From assembly GCF_023712105.1 (NCBI RefSeq), contig NZ_JAMLJI010000003.1, forward strand, positions 248,001 through 312,000: a stretch of 64,000 nucleotides of DNA. The letters are read 5' to 3'. Positions within the stretch are counted from its first letter, which is position 1. Each line of letters starts with the position of its first letter. This DNA comes from Larsenimonas suaedae. Its GTDB lineage: Bacteria > Pseudomonadota > Gammaproteobacteria > Pseudomonadales > Halomonadaceae. Shown here one piece after another: positions 1 through 9,717 of the stretch. The notes under the pieces are model-generated. The model did not search any database. It was given only the letters and a program-made list of their open reading frames with translations, and was not told the DNA's origin. Position numbers and translations under genes: made by a program.

Positions 1-1048
1 CCCCAAGGCCTGGGCCGTCGGGAATGGCCAGATAGCCGTCATCGATGGCGAGCGCCGACTTGTCCACCAGGTAATCGAGCACGTCGTTGCCCTGATTGTA
101 GTGAATCCCCATGCTCTGTTCCTGGATGAACGCATTGTGCGAGACCGCGTCCAGATGCAGCGAGGCCGCAAGGGTCAAGGGCCCGAGCGGACAGTGCGGT
201 GCAAGTGCGACATCATGACACGAGGCCAGCGAGGCAATCTTGAGGCCTTCCGAGATACCACCGCAGTGGGAGAGATCGGGCTGGATGATATCGACCATGC
301 CGTCTGCCAGCAGATCGCGGAACTGATAGCGTGTATGCAGGCGCTCGCCGGTAGCGATGGGGTAGCCGAGGTTGCCGGCGATGTGCTTGAGCGAGGGCAG
401 ATGCTCGGGCAGGACCGGCTCCTCGACGAACATCGGCCGGTACGGCTCGAGTTCCTTGAGCAGAATCTTGGCCATCGGGCGATGCACGCGGCCGTGGAAA
501 TCGATGCCGATGCCGACATCCATGCCGACCGCTTCGCGGGCCTCGGCGATGCGGGCCACGGCCTCATCGACCTTGGTGTAGCTATCGACCATCGCCATCT
601 CGGCGGTGCCGTTCATCTTGAAGGCGGTGAAGCCCTTGTCCACCAGGGCCTTCGCGCCGGCGCCGACGTCGTTGGGCTTGTCACCGCCGGTCCAGGCGTA
701 CATCCGCATCTTGTCGCGCACGCGCCCGCCCAAAAGCTGGTAGACCGGCACGCCCAGATCGCGCCCCTTCAAATCCCAAAGCGCCTGATCGATGCCGGCG
801 ATCGCGCTCATCAGAATCGGGCCACCGCGGTAGAATCCCGCGCGGTAGAGCGTGTTCCACAGGTGCTCGATGCGCCGCGGGTCCTGGCCGATCAAATAGT
901 CGGAAAGCTCATGCACCGCCGCTTCCACGGTGGCGGCGCGCCCTTCGATGACCGGCTCACCCCAGCCGTAGGCGCCCTCGTCGGTCTCGATCTTGAGAAA
1001 GAGCCAGCGCGGTGGAATCTGCCAGGTTTTCAGGCGGGTAATCTTCAT
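1..1048 (-). CDS. dgoD: D-galactonate dehydratase, C-terminus cut by the window edge
   Basis: Enolase-superfamily enzyme that dehydrates D-galactonate to 2-keto-3-deoxy-D-galactonate, the first step of the DeLey-Doudoroff galactonate pathway in the cytoplasm. 349 codons are visible; the family is about 382 residues, so roughly the last 30 are outside. It aligns residue for residue with E. coli DgoD from memory. Metal and acid/base positions are present: Asp181 and His183 in DFHGR, Glu207/208 in FVEEPV, Glu233 in TGERL, His283 in APHCPLGP. It lies 54 bases downstream of a GntR-type regulator on the same strand, so both are probably one operon that continues to the left with the kinase and aldolase. 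ATG start with a GAGG 7 bases upstream. Confidence 0.93.
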   Translation of the reverse strand, partial: MKITRLKTWQIPPRWLFLKIETDEGAYGWGEPVIEGRAATVEAAVHELSDYLIGQDPRRIEHLWNTLYRAGFYRGGPILMSAIAGIDQALWDLKGRDLGVPVYQLLGGRVRDKMRMYAWTGGDKPNDVGAGAKALVDKGFTAFKMNGTAEMAMVDSYTKVDEAVARIAEAREAVGMDVGIGIDFHGRVHRPMAKILLKELEPYRPMFVEEPVLPEHLPSLKHIAGNLGYPIATGERLHTRYQFRDLLADGMVDIIQPDLSHCGGISEGLKIASLASCHDVALAPHCPLGPLTLAASLHLDAVSHNAFIQEQSMGIHYNQGNDVLDYLVDKSALAIDDGYLAIPDGPGLG

Positions 1049-1102
1049 GAATGCCTCGGGAAATAACGTGGAATATAAATAGCGCGTAAGTCGGGCGGAT
1101 TG

Positions 1103-1828
1103 CTATTCAAGCGACGCGCCCGGGCCATCGCGCAGGTCTTCGGCGGTATGGGACAGCAACTCGCGAGCGGCCTCGCAGGCCTCGCTCCGCTCCTGACGGC
1201 GAATCGCCTCCATCACACGCCGATGGCAGCCGACACTTTCGCGCATCGCCTCAACGCTTCGACGGGTACGGGCGACCTGAGCGTGGATGATGGGTTTGAG
1301 CATGTGTGAAAGCTGCGTCCAGATGACGTTGTGGGTCGCGGCGTACACCGCCTCATGAAAGGCCACATCGTACTCATCGTGGCTTGCGCCCTGACAATGA
1401 TGGTCAGGGGCGTCGATGGTTGCAGCCATGCCGCCAAGCGCTCGCTCGATCGCGACCAGATCCTCGGCGGTGGCGTGCGTGGCAGCCTCCATGGTCACGA
1501 ACGGCTCGACCGACTCTCGAAACCGCAGCAGATCGTCCATGTAGAACGCGCTGGCCTCGGTGTAATGGGTCAGCCAATGGGTGACGCGCGGGTCAAGCAA
1601 CTGCCACTCGCTCGGCGCACGCACCCGCGTGCCCTGCCCCGAGATGCGCACCAGAATGCCGGTATCCACCAGCGTCTGTAGCGCGCTTCGGGCCGTACTG
1701 CGACTGACCTGATGCGTACTGCAGATGTCGATTTCACGCGGCAGGAAGCTGCCGGGGGGATAGGTGCCGTCGAAAATGGCGCCAGCCAGCTTCTCGAGCA
1801 AGTCGTCACGGTTTTGCGCGCCCGCCAT
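1103..1828 (-). CDS. GntR/FadR-family transcriptional regulator with FCD domain, DgoR-like
   Basis: 241-residue one-component regulator. Residues about 8-75 form the winged helix (PGSFLPREIDICSTHQVSRS then RSALQTLVDTGIL), and residues about 95-230 form the all-helical FCD ligand domain, with the likely metal ligands in YDVAFHEAV, LSHMLKPIIH and CHRRVMEAI. Being first gene of the apparent dgo operon, it is inferred to sense galactonate or a derived intermediate and to repress its own operon. A 13-base palindrome at 1869-1881, about 40 bases upstream of the start, fits the FadR-family operator pattern. DgoR identity is inferred from context; the fold is clear. Confidence 0.85.
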   Translation of the reverse strand: MAGAQNRDDLLEKLAGAIFDGTYPPGSFLPREIDICSTHQVSRSTARSALQTLVDTGILVRISGQGTRVRAPSEWQLLDPRVTHWLTHYTEASAFYMDDLLRFRESVEPFVTMEAATHATAEDLVAIERALGGMAATIDAPDHHCQGASHDEYDVAFHEAVYAATHNVIWTQLSHMLKPIIHAQVARTRRSVEAMRESVGCHRRVMEAIRRQERSEACEAARELLSHTAEDLRDGPGASLE

Positions 1829-1868
1829 GGTGGTATCGTCTCTCCGGGAAAGGCCTACATCAATACCT

Positions 1869-1881
1869 TATGTCGGACATA
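1869..1881. promoter_or_regulatory. Candidate FadR/GntR-family operator
   Basis: Perfect inverted repeat TATGTC-G-GACATA, centred 47 bases upstream of the GntR gene start. The GTC...GAC core matches the TnGTnnnACnA style of operators bound by GntR regulators with FCD domains. The position suits autoregulation of the galactonate operon. Confidence 0.5.
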
Positions 1882-1935
1882 GCTGCAAGCCAACGCATGC
1901 TAGACCATAGTGGGACACGCCCGTGACGCCCGCGC

Positions 1936-2832
1936 TCAGAGCGCCCCGCGAATCGCCTTGCACGCCGCCATAAGGTTGGCAACCGCGGGCCGGGCCTCCT
2001 CGGCCCGACACACCAGGGCGATGCCCGAGACCAGGGGTCGACCGGTCAGCCGGTGGTAGCTGACCCCAGGCGCATGCACCGAGGCGATCGACTCCGGCAC
2101 GATGGCCACGCCAAAGCCTGCCGCGACCATGTTGATCGAGGAAGAAATCTGCGGCGATTGCTGGGCCAGACGCGGCGTAACCCCGGCCGCCTGGCATTTA
2201 AGCAGGATGCTGTCGTAGAGCTTGGGCCCGAGCGAGCGCGGAAACAGGATCAGCGCATCGTTTGAAAGCTCCGACAGCGCAATGTCGTCTCGGTCTGCCA
2301 GCGCGTGCCCTGGCGGCAGCACCAGGCGCATGTCTTCCTCGACCAGCACCTCATACCGATAGCGGCCGTGATCGAGATCGAACGGCAGGCGCACCAGCGC
2401 ACAATCGAGTTCGGCGTTATTGATCGAGGCCGCAAGCGTTGGCGTATTGCTCTCGACCGGGTCGATCTGCACCCCGGGATAGCGGTGGCGATACGTTCGC
2501 ATCAGCTGGGCAACGCCTGGGTGAAAGACCGCCGAGCCCGCGAACCCGACCGACAACCGCCCACCCGTGCCGGCCGCCGTTGCCAGTGCCTGCCCCCTGG
2601 CCGCTTCAAGGTCGGCAAGCACGCGCTGAACGTCACTGCGAAACTGTTCGCCGGCCTCTGTGAGGGTGACCGAGCGTCGATCGCGGTGAAAAAGCGGCGT
2701 ACCCAGGCTCGCTTCCAGCTTTCGAATCTGCTGGCTGAGCGGCGGCTGGGCCATTCCCAGCCGTTCGGCGGCGCGGGTAAAGTTCAAGGTCTCGGCAACG
2801 GCCAGAAAATAGCGGAGCTGACGCAGTTCCAT
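1936..2832 (-). CDS. LysR-family transcriptional regulator
   Basis: 298 residues from the ATG at 2832; a TTG two codons upstream is an alternative start. Residues 1-60 are the LysR helix-turn-helix (LRQLRYFLAVAETLNFTRAA, then QPPLSQQIRKLE), followed by a linker helix and a periplasmic-binding-like effector domain from about residue 90. The overall pattern resembles the CatM/BenM branch. It is divergent from dld with a 191-base shared upstream region, the usual arrangement for a LysR regulator and its target, so it may control D-lactate oxidation. The effector is unknown. Confidence 0.85.
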   Translation of the reverse strand: MELRQLRYFLAVAETLNFTRAAERLGMAQPPLSQQIRKLEASLGTPLFHRDRRSVTLTEAGEQFRSDVQRVLADLEAARGQALATAAGTGGRLSVGFAGSAVFHPGVAQLMRTYRHRYPGVQIDPVESNTPTLAASINNAELDCALVRLPFDLDHGRYRYEVLVEEDMRLVLPPGHALADRDDIALSELSNDALILFPRSLGPKLYDSILLKCQAAGVTPRLAQQSPQISSSINMVAAGFGVAIVPESIASVHAPGVSYHRLTGRPLVSGIALVCRAEEARPAVANLMAACKAIRGAL

Positions 2833-3023
2833 ATCCAAAACGTCTCACAGAAAGCAATTTGATATATTAGACATTCTTTTCGAGAGCCACCATGATGCCT
2901 TGATCAAACAATGACTCCATACCGTTCGCCCTCTGACCCAAAACGCTCAAGGATGCGTGCGACGGCCGCCGCCCATAAGCGCAGGCCTTCCCGCCCGGCG
3001 TTCGCTGATGCGCAGGAACCCTC

Positions 3024-4790
3024 ATGACCGACGCCTCACGTGCCTCCTCGGCCCTGACACCCGACACCCCCGTCGATGCCTTCATCGACCACCTCAAACG
3101 TGTGGTCGGCGATAAACACGTACTGACCAAGGACGCCGCCACCCGGCGCTACCGCACCGGCTTTCGCTTCGGCACCGGCCCGGTCACCGCCGTGGTGCGC
3201 CCCGGCTCGCTGGTCGAGCAGTGGCGCATTTTAAAGGCCTGCATCGACACCGATCGCATCGTCATCACCCAGGCCGCCAACACCGGGCTGACGGGGGGCT
3301 CCACCCCGGATGGCAACGACTACGACCGCGAGATCGTAATCATCAACACGCTGCGCCTTGCCCATATTCAGCTGATCGACGAGGGGCGACAGGCGCTGTG
3401 CCTGCCCGGCGCCACCCTCGATCAGCTCGAGAAGGCGCTCGCCCCGCTTGGACGTGAACCTCATTCGGTTATTGGCTCATCGTGTCTCGGTGCCTCGGTG
3501 TTCGGCGGCGTGTGCAACAACTCCGGCGGCTCGCTGGTCAAGCGCGGCCCGGCCTACACCGAGCTTGCGCTCTACGCCCGCGTGCGCGAGGACGGCGCCC
3601 TTGAGCTGGTCAATCATCTGGGAATCACGCTGGGCCAGGGCGAGCCGGAAACACTGCTTGAGCGCGTCGAGCGCGGCGAGTTCCGGCCTGATGACATCGA
3701 ACTTGACCGAGGTGTGGCCTCTGACCCCGATTATCAAAACCACGTTCGAGACATTGACGCAGACACCCCGGCCCGCTTCAACAACGACCCCCGCAGGCTT
3801 TATGAGGCCTCCGGCTCTGCCGGCAAGCTGATGGTGTTTGCCCTGCGCCTCGACACCTTTCCGATGGAAAAGAACACGCAGGTGTTCTATCTCGGCACCA
3901 ACGACCCTGACCAGCTGACCGAGCTTCGGCGCACCGTACTGCGCGAGTTCGACACGCTCCCGGTGGCCGGGGAGTACATGCACCGGGACGCCTACGACAT
4001 TGCCGAGCGCTACGGCAAGGATACGTTCCTGACCATCGCCCGTTTCGGTACGCACCGATTGCCGACGCTGTTCAAATGGAAAAGCACGCTCGACTCACTC
4101 GCCGGGCGCGTTCCGGGTTTGCCGGAAAACCTCTCCGATCACGTACTGCAGCGCCTCGGCCGGTTCTTTCCCGCGCATCTGCCCGCGCGGATGACCGAGT
4201 ACCGCAACCGGTTCGAACACCACCTGCTGCTGAAAGTCTCCGAAGAAAGCCTCGAGCAAACCCGCAGGACGCTCGCGCACCTGTTCGACGGCACTCAAGG
4301 GGCGTATTTCGAATGCACGCCCGAGGAAGGCAAGAAGGCGTTTCTGCATCGCTTCGCCGCCGCCGGCGCTGCGGTGCGCTACCGAATCATCCACAGCGAA
4401 GACGTCGAAGACATCGTCGCGCTCGACATCGCGCTCAAGCGCAACGAACGCCAGTGGCTCGAGCAACTGCCGGAGGCGGTCGACCGCCCGTTGATTCACA
4501 AGCTCTACTACGGGCACTTTTTCTGTCACGTGATGCATCAGGATTACATTGTTGCCAAGGGCACCGACTGTCTCGCCCTCGAGCACGAGATGTGGAAGCT
4601 GCTCGACGCCCGTGGCGCCGAATACCCGGCCGAGCACAACGTCGGCCATCTTTACACCGCGAAGCCGGCGCTCACCTCGTTCTATCGAGATCTTGACCCG
4701 TGCAACTGCTTCAACCCCGGTATCGGCCAGACCAGCAAGCACCGGGGCTGGAAAGAAGACGCCAGCGCCCCGCACACCCCATCCACCTGA
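3024..4790 (+). CDS. dld: Quinone-dependent D-lactate dehydrogenase
   Basis: 588-residue FAD flavoprotein of the inner membrane that oxidises D-lactate to pyruvate and passes electrons to quinone; E. coli Dld is 571 residues. The N-terminal FAD_binding_4 domain shows ITQAANTGLTGGSTPDG at about residues 85-101 and GSSCLGASVFGGVCNNSGGS at about 151-170. The C-terminal half is the membrane-binding D-lactate dehydrogenase domain, ending with GTDCLALEHEMW and EHNVGHLY. AGGAA lies 6 bases before the ATG. It is a single gene closed by a terminator at 4824-4848 and divergent from a LysR gene. Confidence 0.93.
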   Translation: MTDASRASSALTPDTPVDAFIDHLKRVVGDKHVLTKDAATRRYRTGFRFGTGPVTAVVRPGSLVEQWRILKACIDTDRIVITQAANTGLTGGSTPDGNDYDREIVIINTLRLAHIQLIDEGRQALCLPGATLDQLEKALAPLGREPHSVIGSSCLGASVFGGVCNNSGGSLVKRGPAYTELALYARVREDGALELVNHLGITLGQGEPETLLERVERGEFRPDDIELDRGVASDPDYQNHVRDIDADTPARFNNDPRRLYEASGSAGKLMVFALRLDTFPMEKNTQVFYLGTNDPDQLTELRRTVLREFDTLPVAGEYMHRDAYDIAERYGKDTFLTIARFGTHRLPTLFKWKSTLDSLAGRVPGLPENLSDHVLQRLGRFFPAHLPARMTEYRNRFEHHLLLKVSEESLEQTRRTLAHLFDGTQGAYFECTPEEGKKAFLHRFAAAGAAVRYRIIHSEDVEDIVALDIALKRNERQWLEQLPEAVDRPLIHKLYYGHFFCHVMHQDYIVAKGTDCLALEHEMWKLLDARGAEYPAEHNVGHLYTAKPALTSFYRDLDPCNCFNPGIGQTSKHRGWKEDASAPHTPST

Positions 4791-4823
4791 GCGCTCTCCA
4801 GAAAACGTCACGTCTGAAACGAA

Positions 4824-4848
4824 AAAACCCTGCCATTGGCAGGGTTTT
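4824..4848. terminator. Bidirectional intrinsic terminator
   Basis: Hairpin with stem AAAACCCTGCC / GGCAGGGTTTT and a 3-base loop, with A/T tracts on both sides. It sits between the convergent dld gene and the small membrane-protein gene at 4871-4990 and can serve both. Confidence 0.85.
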
Positions 4849-4870
4849 ATGAATTGTGCGCCGGTTGCGC

Positions 4871-4990
4871 TCAGCACATTTGTGCGGTCTTGGGCGGCTC
4901 ATAGCCGGAGCCGTGATCATCGTGGGTGCGGTCGTTGGCGAAAATAGCTCCGAATACCAGCAGCAGCGCGAAGAAGATTCCCAGTTGCAT
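4871..4990 (-). CDS. Small single-pass membrane protein, 39 residues, function unknown
   Basis: ATG at 4990, TGA at 4871-4873. Residues 2-18 (QLGIFFALLLVFGAIFA) form one hydrophobic segment that can be a transmembrane helix or an uncleaved signal. It is followed by a polar tail containing DRTHDDHGSGY and EPP and ending in Cys39; His, Asp and Cys could bind a metal. AAGGA lies 8 bases before the ATG. The gene has its own leader and a terminator downstream (4824-4848), which supports it being real. The ribosome binding site is complementary to a leader segment at 5035-5041. I do not recognise the family, and it is too short for routine gene callers. Confidence 0.6.
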   Translation of the reverse strand: MQLGIFFALLLVFGAIFANDRTHDDHGSGYEPPKTAQMC

Positions 4991-5001
4991 ATCGATCCCA
5001 T

Positions 5002-5041
5002 CCTTGTCTTGTGTAAGGGCGCGTTAAAGCGCGTGACAAGG
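5002..5041 (-). promoter_or_regulatory. Leader hairpin that could mask the ribosome binding site of the 39-residue ORF
   Basis: On the minus strand CCTTGTC (5041-5035) is an exact complement of GACAAGG (5008-5002), and the latter contains the Shine-Dalgarno AAGG for the ORF starting at 4990. The segment between holds a second small GCGC/GCGC stem. Pairing would hide the ribosome binding site, as in RNA thermometers or regulated leaders. This is read directly from the sequence; any regulation is inference. Confidence 0.4.
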
Positions 5042-5354
5042 ACGTTAATTTGTTTCCGAGCTGCAAAATGTGCCGATCGCGCGAGGTTGACGCAAAACCA
5101 CGCGCCGGCATGATGCCGATTTACATCTTTAAAAACAGAAAGTTGCATTACCCTGAACCAATGACAGCCTACCGACCTACTCCCAACCGAATCCATGACA
5201 TCACCTTCGGAATTTATCATTCCATGAAGGCGTTTTTAGTAGGTTAAATACGGCGTACATAGCATGGTGCCGATGTGCGCATCGGCTCATCGGCACTGTT
5301 TTAAAGCATGAGGATTCGAGCGTTAAAGGCTTAGCATTTATTTCAATCAGGCAT
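5042..5354. other. Intergenic stretch without a convincing gene
   Basis: About 310 bases upstream of the 39-residue ORF and downstream of cysQ. It presumably carries the promoter of the small ORF on the minus strand. A 65-codon open frame at 5050-5247 on the plus strand has no ribosome binding site and unconvincing amino-acid content. No RNA gene was recognised. Confidence 0.5.
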
Positions 5355-5383
5355 TAAAAAAGCCCACCCGAGTGGGTGAGCCT
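5355..5383 (-). terminator. Intrinsic terminator downstream of cysQ
   Basis: On the minus strand an 8-base stem GCTCACCC / GGGTGGGC with a 4-base loop is followed by a T6 tract. It closes the leftward polysaccharide/cysQ transcription unit. Confidence 0.8.
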
Positions 5384-5403
5384 TTCGCAACCGCCCTGCC
5401 GGA

Positions 5404-6240
5404 TCAATCAAGGGCCAGAGGCACGGCCTCGAGCCATCGCGCATCGCGCTGACCGAATACGATAAACCACGGGTTCAAGAGCTCGGCCTTCTGGTTATAG
5501 GCAAGTGGGGAACGCGTTTTAGCCTCGAGCACATCACCGCCGGCCGCGCGCACCACCGCGTGGGCGGCGGCAGTGTCCCACTCGCTGGTCGGGGCGAAGC
5601 GCGGGTAAAGATCCGCCAGGCCTTCGGCCACCAGACACAGCTTGATCGAACTGCCCATCGACACGCGCTCATGGGCTGGCAAGCGCTGGCACAAAGCCTC
5701 GAGCACGTCGCCCCCATGGCGCCGGCTGGCAACGATCTGCCAGGGCGTCCCGCTTTCAGGCGAGGGTAACTCGCGCACACGAATCGGTGTCGTATCGCCC
5801 CTCCCAACGCGCTTGAATGCCCCGCCCTCGGTACTGCCCCACCAGCTCGTCTCCAATACCGGCGCATGGACGATGCCGAACACCGGCTCGCCGTCTTCGA
5901 TCAACGCGACGTTCAACGTGAACTCGCCGTTTTTGCTGATGAACTCCTTGGTGCCATCGAGCGGGTCGATCAGGAAGTAACGCGCCCACGCTCTTCGGGT
6001 CTCGAACGCGATGTCGGCGTCCTCTTCGGACAGGATTGGAACACCCGGGCATGTATCGTTCAGAAGCGCCACCAATGCGTGATGGGCGGCCATATCGGCC
6101 TCGGTCACCGGGCTGTCATCGGCCTTGATCGAGACATCAAACTCGCGCTCATAAATCGCCATGACCTGCCGGCCGGCCTCGATCACACCCTCGAGCAGGC
6201 GCGCGCATTGGGTCTCTGTCAGATTGAATCGAGCGGTCAT
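5404..6240 (-). CDS. cysQ: 3'(2'),5'-bisphosphate nucleotidase
   Basis: 278 residues from the ATG at 6240, which has AGAGGT 7 bases upstream; an earlier in-frame ATG at 6267 would overlap rmlB. Member of the inositol monophosphatase superfamily, Mg-dependent, removing the 3'-phosphate of PAP(S) formed in sulfate activation. Signature motifs are DSPVTEAD, SEEDAD, DPLDGTKEF and the C-terminal EWDTAAAHAVVRAAGG. It follows rmlB by 23 bases at the end of the polysaccharide operon, a place where cysQ is often found, perhaps because sulfotransferases make PAP; no sulfotransferase is visible in this window. Confidence 0.92.
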   Translation of the reverse strand: MTARFNLTETQCARLLEGVIEAGRQVMAIYEREFDVSIKADDSPVTEADMAAHHALVALLNDTCPGVPILSEEDADIAFETRRAWARYFLIDPLDGTKEFISKNGEFTLNVALIEDGEPVFGIVHAPVLETSWWGSTEGGAFKRVGRGDTTPIRVRELPSPESGTPWQIVASRRHGGDVLEALCQRLPAHERVSMGSSIKLCLVAEGLADLYPRFAPTSEWDTAAAHAVVRAAGGDVLEAKTRSPLAYNQKAELLNPWFIVFGQRDARWLEAVPLALD

Positions 6241-6263
6241 GGAACTTACCTCTGAGGTGTAGG

Positions 6264-7327
6264 TCATGGATGGGAAGTCGTCGCTGACGCGCCAGACCAC
6301 CCCTCGAACGCATTGAGATACCACTGCACGGTCTCAAGAAGGCCCGCCTCCAGCGTCACGGAGGGCTGCCACCCCAACGCGACGGTCTTGCGGTGGTCAA
6401 GCGCGTAGCGCACATCATGGCCCGGCCGATCTTCAACCGGCGTAATCAGGCGTTCATGACTTACGCCCGGCGTCGGAACCAGGCGATCAAGCTGGCGGCA
6501 CAGCGTCTCGACCAGAACCCGGTTACTCGTTTCCTGGCCGCTTCCGATCAGATAACGCTTGCCGATGCGGCCGCGTTCCAGTACGCACATGAGCGCACGA
6601 ACATGATCGGTCACATGCAACCAGTCCCGTGTTTGAGCGCCGTTGCCGTACAGCGGAATGGGCGTTCCCGCCAGGGCATTGAGGATCGTTTTCGGAATCA
6701 ACTTTTCCGGAAACTGATACGGCCCGTAATTGTTGGAGGCGTGAGTGATGATGGCTGGAATGCCATAGGTGCGCCCCCACGCCTGAACCAGATGATCGGA
6801 TGCGGCCTTGCTGGCCGAATACGGTGAACTGGGCCGGTATGGCGAGTGCTCATCGAACGGCCGCGCCGTGAGCGCCAGATCACCGAAGACCTCATCAGTC
6901 GAGACATGAATCAGCCGAAACTCCGCCCGCCGGGCTTCGTTATTGGCCAGATAGCGCCGAAGCGCCTCGAGTATTGAAAAAGTACCGGAGACATTGGACT
7001 GCATGAATGGCGCCGGCCCATCGATGGAGCGATCAACGTGCGACTCCGCCGCCAGATGGATCACCGCATCAGGAGCAAACACCTCAATGGCCTCATGAAG
7101 CGCCGCCTCCTCGGTGATGTCGAGTTTCAGGAAACCGTAACGCGGATGATCGCCTCGAGGAAGCGAGGCCAGATTGCCGGCGTAGGTCAGTTTGTCGACA
7201 TTGAGCACATGGTGCTCGGTTTCATCGAGGAGGTGGCGCACCAGCGCACTGCCGATAAACCCCGCACCACCTGTAACCAACAATTTTTGTGCCGCGCCTG
7301 CTATTGAAGCGCGCATCGAGCGCATCA

Positions 7328-7328
<1 letters not shown>
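6264..7328 (-). CDS. rmlB: dTDP-glucose 4,6-dehydratase
   Basis: 354-residue short-chain dehydrogenase that converts dTDP-D-glucose to dTDP-4-keto-6-deoxy-D-glucose, the precursor of rhamnose and other deoxysugars. It shows the Rossmann motif [28 protein letters not shown] and the YSASKAASD catalytic Tyr/Lys pair. The start codon overlaps the kdsA stop (TGATG), so the two are translationally coupled. rmlA, rmlC and rmlD are not next to it and must lie elsewhere if rhamnose is made. The symbol rfbB is also used for this family. Confidence 0.93.
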
Positions 7329-8206
<878 letters not shown>

Positions 8207-8287
8207 CTACGGATGATCTGACAACGGAGAACCTAACACTCACGCCGTCGACTGACATAAAAAGCGCAATAACATGGGGCCGCGCGC

Positions 8288-9688
8288 TCAGCAGGCATTC
8301 TTGTCGATGAACATCTTACAGGCCGTCAGAAAAATGATCTTCAAATCCAGCAGCATTGACCAATTTTCGATGTACCAAAGATCGCACTCGATGCGCTTTT
8401 TAAGCCCGGTGTCACCGCGCCAACCGTTGACCTGCGCCCACCCGGTAATGCCGGCCTTCATCATGTGCTTTTGCATGTAGCCAGGAATTTCACTTCGGAA
8501 CTGCTCGACGAATACCGTGCGCTCTGGCCTTGGCCCCACAATCGACATGTCGCCCTTGAGAACGTTAATGAACTGAGGCAACTCATCCAAACTGGTTCGT
8601 CTCAAAAAGCGTCCGAACGATGTCACGGGCTTCGCACTCGCCTTGCCCCAAAGTACGCCACCCCCTTCACAGGAAGCAGCCATCGTTCTGAACTTGAGCA
8701 TTCGAAACGGTTTACCGTTCCAGCTCACTCGCTCCTGTGAATAAAGGACTGGCCCACGCGAACTCAACTTGACGCCAAGTGCGAGCAAGAGCATCAACGG
8801 TGAGAGAACCACTAGAAACAGTGCCGACAGCATCAGATCCTCGAGCCGTTTCTTGACCACGCTCGCCCCGGACATCGGAGAGCAGGTGATGTCGAGCATC
8901 AGAAGGTCGGAGATCTGTGAAATATTGTGATTGATCAGGCGAAAATCGCGCATATCCGGCATGTAGCGGATATTCGAAGATGTCAGTGACAGGTCCTCGA
9001 GGATTGCCTTGACTTCGCTTCCTCGCTCGAGCGGCAAACATAACCAGACCTCCCGCTCGGTGACCTCAAGAGGCTCGCCGCGGTGGTAATACTCGATATC
9101 CGACTGGAAATGCGCGAACGGGTACTCATCCTCCCCCTCAAGAAGAATCACCCGCCCCACATCGAACCCGCAGGAGGGGTTATTCATCACACTCATCATC
9201 GCGGTATAACAGGACTGTGTATCCCCGATAATCAGTACTTCTCGCCGGTTTCTACCCGAAAGCCTCAACCGATTGATGAGCGGATACGCCATCCCCCTGA
9301 TCATCACCGATGAGAAAAACGAGATCGCAATGAACAGTGCAATCCAGATGCGTGAATAAAGCTCGGATAAATCGAAAAAATACAAGATGAACGTAAGCGA
9401 TAGGCCAACGAGTGCGTAGGCCATGCCTATCTGAAGTATCAACCGGTGGCGAAATTTACCCCGCCAGGACTGATAAACCTTCATTACAGGAAAAATGATG
9501 GCCACCAGCAGCAGAAACACCAGTACGGCCCAGGAATAGCGCTCTACCTCGATGTGCCAAGCCTTGAACCGAAACAGATAGGCAAGCCAGCCGCCAAACA
9601 GCACCGCGCCCCAATCAGCCAGACGCGCAAGCGCCATGGTATAGGTGTCATACCCATTGATGGACTTTACAGTACGCTCACGAGACAT
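8288..9688 (-). CDS. Undecaprenyl-phosphate sugar-1-phosphate transferase (WcaJ/WbaP type)
   Basis: 466-residue initiating glycosyltransferase that puts the first sugar phosphate on the lipid carrier for exopolysaccharide or capsule repeat units. The N-terminal half has about four to five membrane helices (from ADWGAVLFGGWLAYLF near residue 27 onward), then a CoA-binding-like Rossmann domain (VLIIGDTQSCYTA). The C-terminal catalytic domain from about residue 270 shows KRLEDLMLSALFLVV, LKFRTM, RRTSLDELPQFINVLKGDMS and GPRPER. Length and layout match the undecaprenyl-phosphate glucose phosphotransferase group; the sugar is not proven. Confidence 0.9.
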   Translation of the reverse strand: MSRERTVKSINGYDTYTMALARLADWGAVLFGGWLAYLFRFKAWHIEVERYSWAVLVFLLLVAIIFPVMKVYQSWRGKFRHRLILQIGMAYALVGLSLTFILYFFDLSELYSRIWIALFIAISFFSSVMIRGMAYPLINRLRLSGRNRREVLIIGDTQSCYTAMMSVMNNPSCGFDVGRVILLEGEDEYPFAHFQSDIEYYHRGEPLEVTEREVWLCLPLERGSEVKAILEDLSLTSSNIRYMPDMRDFRLINHNISQISDLLMLDITCSPMSGASVVKKRLEDLMLSALFLVVLSPLMLLLALGVKLSSRGPVLYSQERVSWNGKPFRMLKFRTMAASCEGGGVLWGKASAKPVTSFGRFLRRTSLDELPQFINVLKGDMSIVGPRPERTVFVEQFRSEIPGYMQKHMMKAGITGWAQVNGWRGDTGLKKRIECDLWYIENWSMLLDLKIIFLTACKMFIDKNAC

Positions 9689-9717
9689 TGATCATCGGCT
9701 CACAGCACCAAATTTTA

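Noticed and set aside
101-1066. Plus-strand open frame of 321 codons at the left edge
   Set aside because: It is antisense to dgoD, whose conserved active-site motifs are intact on the minus strand.
4095-4877. Minus-strand open frame of 260 codons under dld
   Set aside because: Antisense to dld and ending across the terminator; low-complexity composition.
5050-5247. 65-codon open frame between the small ORF and cysQ
   Set aside because: No ribosome binding site, unusual residue content and no hydrophobic or conserved pattern.
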